Source: an uncultured Magnetococcales bacterium
Lineage (GTDB): Bacteria > Pseudomonadota > Magnetococcia > Magnetococcales > Magnetaquicoccaceae
Direction: 5' to 3'
NCBI GenBank assembly: GCA_903913345.1
Contig: CAIWLA010000042.1
Coordinates: forward strand, 1-5,808
DNA: 5,808 nucleotides
A program made the position numbers and the translations under genes. The notes under the pieces are model-generated. The model was not told the DNA's origin, ran no database searches, and worked only from the letters and a program-made list of their open reading frames with translations. Of the stretch, positions 1 to 5,703 are shown in pieces (position 1 is the first letter of the stretch; each line of letters opens with the position of its first letter).

Positions 1-512
1 GAGCGTTTCATGAGTAACTCCAGAATTTTCATTGGAATGGCGGGCAGTTCCAGTCGTCGTGTGCCGCGTCGCACCTGCAAGGTCTCCTGGTCATATTCCA
101 GGTCTGCCACCTGCAACAGTTTACGGGTCACCGCGCCGCCAGCCCGTTTGGCCAGGGCGAGGATGCGCGCCTCCAGCTCCCGCAATTCGAAGGGTTTGAC
201 CAGATAATCATCGGCACCGCTGGCAAAGCCTGTCACCTTGTCATCCAGGGTGGAGCGTGCCGTCAGCATCAGAACCGGGGTATCTTTCGCCCCTTCCTCG
301 CGCAATTTGCGACAAAGGGTTATCCCATCCATGCCCGGCAACATGATGTCCAGGACGATCATGTCATACGGATTGACCAAAGCGAGGTGCAGACCGGTGA
401 TACCGTCCATGGCGGCATCCACGGTGTGGCCTTTTTCCTCAAAATAATCGCAGAGGTTGGCCGCCAGATCGGCATGATCTTCGATGAACAGAATACGCAA
501 GGAGGTTTTCAT
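1..512 (-). CDS. PhoB/OmpR-family response regulator, N-terminal 170 residues (cut by left window edge)
   Basis: This is a two-component DNA-binding response regulator of the cytoplasm; phosphorylation of the receiver would control promoter binding by the C-terminal winged helix. Translating the minus strand from ATG 512-510 gives an open frame to the window edge. The receiver spans about residues 5-122: acidic pair E11-D12, phospho-acceptor D55 in VLDIMLPGMDG, T84 in LMLTAR, and K106 in YLVKPF. A short linker follows, then the start of an OmpR-type effector domain from about residue 131 (LLQVADLEYD, then a beta hairpin with RRGTRRLEL and the helix KILELLMKR). About 50-60 residues of the winged helix should lie outside the window. 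No in-frame ATG, GTG or TTG lies just upstream, and the receiver begins at once, so the start is sound although no Shine-Dalgarno sequence precedes it. It is divergent from the hybrid kinase. Family assignment is firm; the regulon is unknown. Confidence 0.95.
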   Translation of the reverse strand, partial: MKTSLRILFIEDHADLAANLCDYFEEKGHTVDAAMDGITGLHLALVNPYDMIVLDIMLPGMDGITLCRKLREEGAKDTPVLMLTARSTLDDKVTGFASGADDYLVKPFELRELEARILALAKRAGGAVTRKLLQVADLEYDQETLQVRRGTRRLELPAIPMKILELLMKR

Positions 513-559
513 GGTTCGGAGGATAACCCATTTAACGGGTTGACACCAAGGCTGTTTTT

Positions 560-590
560 AAAAAAAATGGCCCTGTCGGTGACCCTGGCC
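560..590 (-). terminator. Weak hairpin plus T8 run in the regulator leader (possible attenuator)
   Basis: Read on the minus strand, GGCC (590-587) can pair with GGCC (572-569), and GTC (583-581) can pair with GAC (577-575) inside it, across a small internal loop. The 3' arm is followed by one A and then eight T residues (567-560). This is the layout of an intrinsic terminator. It lies only about 10-40 nt after the predicted start of the regulator transcript, so it would act as an attenuator rather than end a gene. The stem is short and broken, so the T run may instead be an A-tract with no terminator role. Confidence 0.25.
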
Positions 591-606
591 GAATGATCAC
601 CAACGG

Positions 607-635
607 ATTATACTGCGTGTGGTCGTCCGTGGCAC
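607..635 (-). promoter_or_regulatory. Sigma70-type promoter for the response regulator
   Basis: On the minus strand a perfect -10 hexamer TATAAT (612-607) lies exactly 17 bp downstream of GTGCCA (635-630), which matches TTGACA at four of six positions. Transcription would begin near 600 and leave a leader of about 88 nt before the regulator ATG at 512. Position, spacing and direction all fit. The consensus match is seen directly; promoter activity is inferred. Confidence 0.6.
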
Positions 636-649
636 TTCCCGTTCCGTCA

Positions 650-670
650 TTCCCGCGAAAGAGACGGGAA
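650..670. repeat. REP-like inverted repeat, degenerate
   Basis: TTCCCG (650-655) and CGGGAA (665-670) form a perfect 6-bp inverted repeat around a 9-nt loop. The left half sits in the context CCGTCATTCCCGCGAAAG, which resembles the GTCATTCCCGCGAAAGCGGGAAT-type palindromes common in proteobacterial intergenic DNA. The right half departs from that pattern by extra bases (AGA). Only one copy is visible, so membership of a genomic repeat family is inferred from resemblance. Confidence 0.4.
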
Positions 671-732
671 AGGGGACTCTTGATGGATAAAATCCTCGTT
701 CAGTGCATGAATGGTTTTCAGCCCTTTGACCT

Positions 733-738
733 GGGAGG
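733..738 (+). promoter_or_regulatory. Shine-Dalgarno site fixing the kinase start
   Basis: GGGAGG ends 6 nt before the ATG at 745. The alternative in-frame ATG at 751 would be 12 nt away, which is too far for good initiation, so 745 is the preferred start. Confidence 0.7.
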
Positions 739-744
739 TAGGCG

Positions 745-3700
745 ATGTTGATGGTCTCTGAAAAACCGTCCCTGTTGATTGTGGACGACTATCCTGGCAA
801 TGTGTTGACGATCAAGGCCATTCTCCGGGATGAATACACCATCCTGACGGCCTCGAGTGGTTTGGAAGCCCTGAGCGTTGTCCAGACCGAACCGGTGGAT
901 CTGATCCTCCTGGATATCGATATGCCGGGTATGGATGGTTTCGAGGTATGCAGGAGTCTCAAGTCGTCACCCTCCACGCAGGATATTCCTGTCATTTTTA
1001 TCACCGCGCTGGATGATGTGCTGGATGAGCAGCGGGGCCTGGAAGCCGGTGCGATCGATTATATCACCAAGCCGTTCAGTCGCTCCATTGTCGTGGCCCG
1101 ACTGAAAAATCATCTGGAACGGTTGCGCCTGCATCGTTGGAATCAATGGATCCTGGATGCCGTGGGCGAGGGATTGTATGGGATCGATTTGATTGGTCGG
1201 ATTACTTTTATCAATCCGGTGGCCGCCCGTACCCTGGGTTGGGACATTGCGGATCTGGTGGGTCAATCCCACCGAGTTTTTCATCATGCCCCGGATGATG
1301 AAAGCTATCCCTGCCGACACTGTTCCCTGCACACCGCGCTGACCACTGGAGAGGCGTATCGCGAGGAGCAATCCACCTTTTGGCGTCGGGATGGTTCCTC
1401 GTTCATGGTGGAGTATACCATCAGTCCCATCCATGAACATCACAAATTCAAAGGGGTGGTGGTCGTCTTCCGGGATATTACGGAGCGGTTGCGGATGGCG
1501 GACACCCTGCGGTCCTCCCAGGCCAAGGCCGAGGCCGCCAGTTACGCCAAGTCGGAATTTCTCGCCAATATGAGCCATGAGATTCGTACCCCCATGAATG
1601 CCATCATCGGCCTGAGCGATCTGGCCCTGGGGATTCACCTGCCCGAACAGGCACGGGACTATTTGACCAAGATTGCCAGCTCCTCCCGTCTTCTCTTGCG
1701 CATCATCAATGATATTCTCGATTTTTCCAAGATTGAAGCGGGCAAAATGGTCCTGGAGTCGGTCCCTTTCAATCTCAGCGACTTGTTTGACAATCTGGGC
1801 AACATGTTCCGGGAGACGGCCTCGGCGAAGGGGATCGAGTTGAACATGTCGGTCATTCACGCGGTGCCACCCATCCTGATCGGGGATGATACCCGTCTGC
1901 AACAGGTGTTGCTGAACCTGATCAGCAATGCCGTCAAGTTTACCGAAAATGGTGAAATTGATGTGCGGGCGGTGCCGACTGATCGGTCTGATGACCAGAT
2001 ACGCATGGCCTTTTCGGTGCGGGATACCGGTATTGGCCTGGATGCAGACCATATTCCCCAATTGTTTGATCCCTTCACCCAGGCCGATGGTTCCATCACC
2101 CGCCGGTTTGGTGGTACGGGGCTTGGTCTGCATATCTGCAAGCGACTGGTCACCATGATGGGGGGGATGATTGATGTGGAAAGCACCCCCGGCAAAGGCT
2201 CCATCTTTTATTTTACCGCCCAGTTCGGCTACCAACACCGGGAGTCTCCCACTCAGACCATCCTGCCCGACGCACTCAAACAGATCAGGGTGCTGGTGGT
2301 CGATGACAATGAGACGGCTCGTTTGTTGATGCAGACCATGCTGACGGGGTTTGGCATTATGCCCCTCATGGTCGCCTCCGGGGATCAGGCCCTGATCGCC
2401 GTGGAGTCTGCCATCCAACAGGACGCGCCGTTTGATCTGGTGTTCATGGATCAACGCATGCATCTCATGAGCGGTATTGAGACCACCGAGCGTCTGCTGG
2501 CCCTGGTCGATTCCCAATCCAGGAGCGGCAGACCACCCAAAATTATCATGTTGACCGCCTTCATGAAAAAGGAGATTGAGGGGGCCGCCGGCACCGCCGG
2601 GGTGGATCGGATTCTCCAGAAGCCCATTGGTCGTGTCGCCTTGTTCAATGCCATTCTGGATGTTTTTGGGGTGGAAGAGGCCAAAATCTTTGATCCAAGA
2701 CGACTCATTCAGGAAAACAGGACTGAGGTGATGCGGCAGATCCAGGGGGCGCGCATCCTGCTGGCCGAGGATAATTCCATCAATCAGCAGGTGGCACGGG
2801 AAATTTTGGAAGGGGTGGGGATTGTGGTGCAGGTTGTCGACCATGGGGCCGATGCTGTACAACGGGTTCTGGAAACGATACCAGGCAAACAGACCAAACG
2901 GGACAAGAGGGCCGCGTTCGATGCCGTTTTGATGGATATTCAGATGCCGGTCCTGGATGGCATGGAGGCCACCCGGCAGATTCGCACGCGCCCGGAACTG
3001 GCCAGCCTGCCCATTATTGCCATGACCGCCCACGCCATGGCCGGTGACCGGGAAAAATATCTGGAAATCGGCATGAATGATCATGTCACCAAGCCGATTG
3101 ATAAAAATGCCCTGTATGCAACGCTGGTCAAATGGATTCAGCCCCGTCCGGGGATTGGGGAGCCGGTCGTCGTGCCGGGGTTGGCAAGGGAGTCTGTTCC
3201 TTTATCTGGTGCGGCCTTCTCACCTCGTGTCGATGCCGTGCCCGCGCCAGCCTGGTTGAACCACCTGCCCGGTATCGATGTCATGAGTGTCCTGGATCGT
3301 CTGGACAATCACTACACCATGCTCCATCGGCTGTTACTGGAGTTTCAGCGGGATTTTGCCGAATCGGCAGAGAGACTGCACACCTTGCTGAATAGCGGTC
3401 AGACAGAGATGTTCCAGGAGGCGAAGCGGTTGGCACACACCATTCGCGGGATGGCCGGCAATCTCTCTGCCAGACAACTGTTTGCGGTGGCCGAGCAGTT
3501 GGAAAAGGCCATCCAGGCAGACCAGCAAGAGAACTGGCCAGAGCTTCTGATCCGGTTCAAACAGGAGATGACAACCCTCTTGCACACCATTGCAACCATT
3601 TCCGCCACAGGGGAGGAGCAGAGGTTCGCCCCCACCACGTCCATGGACAAGAACCATGTGCAGACCCTTATGGTCCAATTGAGGGAATTGATCGAGGCCA

Positions 3701-3903
3701 ACAACCTGACCGCCCTGCACTGTTTTGACACCCTTAAACAGGCATTGGATGGACAGGGCGTGACGGAAGAGATAAAAACCCTGGAGGGGGTTCTCTACCA
3801 GTTGCAATTTGCCGATGCGCAGACTGCACTGACGGCCTTGTCCATCCCGTTGGGGACGAAGATCGGATCGGGGATCTTCCTTTCCACGGAGTCCGAAAGA
3901 TAA
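745..3903 (+). CDS. Soluble hybrid sensor histidine kinase, REC-PAS-HisKA-HATPase-REC-REC-HPt
   Basis: This is a phosphorelay kinase of 1052 residues with no signal peptide or membrane segment, so it should be cytoplasmic. Domains in order: receiver 1 (about 9-127; D14-D15, acceptor D57, T87, K109); PAS (about 132-247, ending FRDITER, with a PCRHC motif at C190/C193); HisKA with H-box His278 in MSHEIRTPMN; HATPase with N-box N391/N395, G1 box DTGIG (427-431), F-box LFDPF (440-444) and G2 box GGTGLGL (456-462); receiver 2 (about 514-640; D520-D521, D569, T604, K626); receiver 3 (about 670-797; E675-D676, D731, T761, K783) with a basic insert KQTKRDKR before its third strand; a Pro-rich linker; HPt (about 843-950) with His898 in AHTIRGMAGN; and a helical C-terminal region (about 968-1040). 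Known for the family: His autophosphorylation, transfer to a receiver Asp, then to the HPt and out to a separate regulator. Every catalytic residue is present. Receiver 2 has DQRMHLMSG where DxxMPxMDG is usual. TAAAAT at 688-693 could be a -10 box but has no good -35. The signal and partner are unknown. Confidence 0.97.
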   Translation: MLMVSEKPSLLIVDDYPGNVLTIKAILRDEYTILTASSGLEALSVVQTEPVDLILLDIDMPGMDGFEVCRSLKSSPSTQDIPVIFITALDDVLDEQRGLEAGAIDYITKPFSRSIVVARLKNHLERLRLHRWNQWILDAVGEGLYGIDLIGRITFINPVAARTLGWDIADLVGQSHRVFHHAPDDESYPCRHCSLHTALTTGEAYREEQSTFWRRDGSSFMVEYTISPIHEHHKFKGVVVVFRDITERLRMADTLRSSQAKAEAASYAKSEFLANMSHEIRTPMNAIIGLSDLALGIHLPEQARDYLTKIASSSRLLLRIINDILDFSKIEAGKMVLESVPFNLSDLFDNLGNMFRETASAKGIELNMSVIHAVPPILIGDDTRLQQVLLNLISNAVKFTENGEIDVRAVPTDRSDDQIRMAFSVRDTGIGLDADHIPQLFDPFTQADGSITRRFGGTGLGLHICKRLVTMMGGMIDVESTPGKGSIFYFTAQFGYQHRESPTQTILPDALKQIRVLVVDDNETARLLMQTMLTGFGIMPLMVASGDQALIAVESAIQQDAPFDLVFMDQRMHLMSGIETTERLLALVDSQSRSGRPPKIIMLTAFMKKEIEGAAGTAGVDRILQKPIGRVALFNAILDVFGVEEAKIFDPRRLIQENRTEVMRQIQGARILLAEDNSINQQVAREILEGVGIVVQVVDHGADAVQRVLETIPGKQTKRDKRAAFDAVLMDIQMPVLDGMEATRQIRTRPELASLPIIAMTAHAMAGDREKYLEIGMNDHVTKPIDKNALYATLVKWIQPRPGIGEPVVVPGLARESVPLSGAAFSPRVDAVPAPAWLNHLPGIDVMSVLDRLDNHYTMLHRLLLEFQRDFAESAERLHTLLNSGQTEMFQEAKRLAHTIRGMAGNLSARQLFAVAEQLEKAIQADQQENWPELLIRFKQEMTTLLHTIATISATGEEQRFAPTTSMDKNHVQTLMVQLRELIEANNLTALHCFDTLKQALDGQGVTEEIKTLEGVLYQLQFADAQTALTALSIPLGTKIGSGIFLSTESER

Positions 3904-4097
3904 AAAAATCGCAGGAAAACAGAAAATTTTGATCGTGGTATTGGGTTATCCGCGATGGACCGTTTTCAGACAATGGGGAACAATACAGGCGTTTGGTGCA
4001 AAAAAACCGTTGACTCACTGAACGGAATACTCCATCCTGCACGCCGGTTGACGGTCTCACTTTTAACGATGGGTTCCCTGCAAAAAAGTCGGACAAG

Positions 4098-4195
4098 TCT
4101 TGCAATGGCTGACACAATGAATGATGCGCAAATCGATCAATTCATTGATTGTTTTCGTTGATGGACACCACTCCGGCTTGCTCTTGCAATGAATT
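4098..4195. repeat. Cluster of TCTTGCAATG / CAATGAAT repeats upstream of the MgtC-like gene
   Basis: TCTTGCAATG occurs twice as a perfect 10-bp direct repeat (4098-4107 and 4182-4191), 84 bp apart start to start. CAATGAAT occurs at 4115-4122 and 4187-4194, and its reverse complement ATTCATTG at 4140-4147; the match between 4139-4147 and 4187-4195 extends to 9 bp. The first pair forms an 8-bp inverted repeat with a 17-bp spacer. A further palindrome, ATCAAT-TC-ATTGAT, sits at 4136-4149. The sites are seen directly. Their use as operators for the downstream gene is inference. Confidence 0.4.
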
Positions 4196-4213
4196 CCATA
4201 CTGACCTTGGGAT

Positions 4214-4217
4214 GGAG
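4214..4217 (+). promoter_or_regulatory. Shine-Dalgarno site for the MgtC/DUF4010 gene
   Basis: GGAG lies 5 nt before the ATG at 4223, within TGGAGAAAAA. The nearby ATG at 4212 is in another frame, so 4223 is the supported start. Confidence 0.65.
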
Positions 4218-4222
4218 AAAAA

Positions 4223-5548
4223 ATGGAACATTCGGATACTTTACATGTCGGAGTCCGGTTCATCATCGCGGTTTGTATCGGTTTGGTGATCGGTGTCGAG
4301 CGCAGCATTGCCAAGCGGGGTGAACCGCACAGGATGGGGACACGGGATTTCATCCTCATCTCCATATTTGCCTTCATGGCCAGTCTGTTGAACGACCATC
4401 CAGCGGTGTGGGCGTTGTCATTCGGTGTGGTGCTCCTCTATTCGGTCATTATCACCGTGTTTGAAAACATTAAAACCATTTCCGGTCTGACCTCGGTGCT
4501 CGCTGTTCCCATCACCTTCCTGCTGGCCGCCATGGTCAACTTTGGCGTCAACTTGTGGTTTGTCGCCACCTTGCTGTTTGTCGTGGTCCTGGTGCTGGGC
4601 ATGAAGGAACAGTTCCATACCTTCGTCGAAAATTTCCAACTCTTTGAGGTGGTGGATCTTGCCATCCTCATCGCCATCACGGTGACGATCACCCCGCTCA
4701 TTCCGGCCAACATGTTCCTGCCTGTACCACTGTTGGATCATACCGGGGGTACGTGGCATTTTGTCTATCATCACATCAGCGTGGCCACCTTCTGGAAGGT
4801 GGTGATCATGGTGAGCATCATGAGCTTTGGTGCGCACTTTATCACCAAATATATTCGCGGCAAAAACGCCCTCCTGCTGGCCACCTATTTCGGTGGTCTC
4901 GTCTCGTCGATTGCCACCATCATCCTCCTCCTGAGCAAGGATCCGGAAGGTGGGAAAGAGGAGTTGGCCCCCAGAGAGGTGTTTCTCGGTTATGTATCGA
5001 CCAATACCGGCTCCATCACCAAGGACATGGCCGTCTTCTCCATGGTGATCGGGACCGAAATGTTCCAGAAATATCTCTTCCCCATGGCCTCTTGCCTGGT
5101 GCTGTTTGTGGTATTCACCATGTATGCCTTTGCCCATGCCCAGGCGGGAGAGAACATCAAAATCACGAAGCGACCCCTGCCGTTGAGTTTTGTGTTCAAG
5201 TTTTCATTCGTCTTCGCCTGCATCATGGTCCTGATGGCCATGGTGACCCACTATCTGGGCAGCAGTGCCACGATTCTGGCGGCCTATCTGTCGGCGATCA
5301 TCAGTTCGGCGGCTTCTCTGGCGGCGGTGGGCAACTCCCTGGTCAATGGCGACATATCCGTGCAGGTGGCGGGCTGGGCGGCCGTGGCCGCCATGCTGGG
5401 ATCGATTACCCCCAAATATTTTGTGATTGCCAAACTGCTCGGGTTTCAGAAAAGCCTCCGGTTTGCCATGCCGGTCGCGGTCCTGGCGTGTGTCGGTTCT
5501 CTGACCATGTGGATGACGCTCAATATGACGGATGTTGTTCCCAAGTAG
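4223..5548 (+). CDS. MgtC/SapB-like plus DUF4010 polytopic membrane protein
   Basis: This is an inner-membrane protein of 441 residues with roughly ten or more hydrophobic segments, for example about 9-27, 42-56, 61-80, 89-107, 111-126, 144-160, 190-208, 215-237, 285-305, 322-343, 347-370 and 413-432. The N-terminal part carries the MgtC-family pattern IGLVIGVERS (19-28) followed by a basic loop and GTRDF (39-43), where the family usually has a GLRT-like motif. SGLTSVLAVPITFLLAA (87-103) matches the second conserved block of MgtC/DUF4010 fusions. The C-terminal half has FGGLVSS (223-229), typical of DUF4010, and a small-residue-rich helix at 347-370. Length and order fit the fused family. The function of these fusions is not established; classical MgtC is linked to virulence and low-magnesium growth, which should not be carried over here. 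The gene looks monocistronic, with its own leader of repeats and a GC-rich hairpin after the stop. The usual VDA motif of the last DUF4010 block is not seen. Confidence 0.85.
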   Translation: MEHSDTLHVGVRFIIAVCIGLVIGVERSIAKRGEPHRMGTRDFILISIFAFMASLLNDHPAVWALSFGVVLLYSVIITVFENIKTISGLTSVLAVPITFLLAAMVNFGVNLWFVATLLFVVVLVLGMKEQFHTFVENFQLFEVVDLAILIAITVTITPLIPANMFLPVPLLDHTGGTWHFVYHHISVATFWKVVIMVSIMSFGAHFITKYIRGKNALLLATYFGGLVSSIATIILLLSKDPEGGKEELAPREVFLGYVSTNTGSITKDMAVFSMVIGTEMFQKYLFPMASCLVLFVVFTMYAFAHAQAGENIKITKRPLPLSFVFKFSFVFACIMVLMAMVTHYLGSSATILAAYLSAIISSAASLAAVGNSLVNGDISVQVAGWAAVAAMLGSITPKYFVIAKLLGFQKSLRFAMPVAVLACVGSLTMWMTLNMTDVVPK

Positions 5549-5562
5549 CAACCACTGACTTA

Positions 5563-5593
5563 TCCCCCCTCTGCGGGCACCCTGGAGGGGGGA
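5563..5593 (+). terminator. GC-rich hairpin after the MgtC/DUF4010 gene
   Basis: TCCCCCCTC (5563-5571) and GAGGGGGGA (5585-5593) form a perfect 9-bp stem with a 13-nt loop, starting 15 bases after the stop codon. Position and stability suit a transcript end. No T run follows on either strand, so it is not a standard intrinsic terminator; it may stabilise the 3' end or work together with Rho. Confidence 0.45.
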
Positions 5594-5682
5594 GAGGTGG
5601 AGTGACTAAAAGTGTGCGGCCTGATGGGTTTTGTCGTCCGGGATGCCTGGCCAAAGGCAGCCGGGTGAGGGAGTGGGGAAAT

Positions 5683-5703
5683 CCGGGGGCCAATGGCCCC
5701 CGG
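5683..5703. terminator. Very stable 9-bp hairpin with 3-nt loop
   Basis: CCGGGGGCC (5683-5691) and GGCCCCCGG (5695-5703) are perfectly complementary around the loop AAT. No T run follows on the plus strand. On the minus strand the hairpin is followed by ATTTCCCC, a short T run only. It could be a transcription end for either direction or part of a structured RNA or intergenic repeat; the sequence does not say which. Confidence 0.35.

Larger units (their letters stand above)
3904..4222. other. 319-bp intergenic region, no supported gene
   Basis: This gap separates the kinase from the MgtC-like gene. It is AT-richer than its neighbours and has several A runs. The longest plus-strand frame inside it starts at 3955 (68 codons) but has no Shine-Dalgarno sequence and no family resemblance. 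Minus-strand frames run into coding sequence of the flanking genes. TTGACT (4010-4015) and TTGACG (4048-4053) resemble -35 boxes, but neither has a credible -10 at 16-18 bp. I see no clear intrinsic terminator for the kinase. The main structure is the CAATG motif cluster at 4098-4195. Confidence 0.6.

Noticed and set aside
540..568. TTGACA at 540-545 as a plus-strand -35 box for the kinase
   Set aside because: At 17 bp the -10 would be AAAAAT, a poor match inside an A run, and the start would lie more than 160 nt before the kinase ATG.
630..645. Sigma54-like TGGCAC element on the plus strand upstream of the kinase
   Set aside because: The -12 part does not fit: the bases at the required distance read GTTC rather than TTGC, so the invariant GC is missing. 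The same bases serve better as the -35 box of the minus-strand sigma70-type promoter.
967..3084. A 705-codon open frame on the minus strand, antisense to the kinase
   Set aside because: It lies wholly inside a gene whose every domain motif is intact. The translation is rich in His, Gly and Gln with no recognisable domain, as expected when codon bias keeps the antisense frame free of stops.
3734..4117. A 127-codon minus-strand frame overlapping the kinase 3' end
   Set aside because: It overlaps coding sequence for about 170 bases, has no ribosome binding site at its start, and shows no protein-like pattern.
3955..4161. A 68-codon frame in the gap between the kinase and the MgtC-like gene
   Set aside because: It has no Shine-Dalgarno sequence, no recognisable domain, and its end runs through the CAATG repeat cluster.
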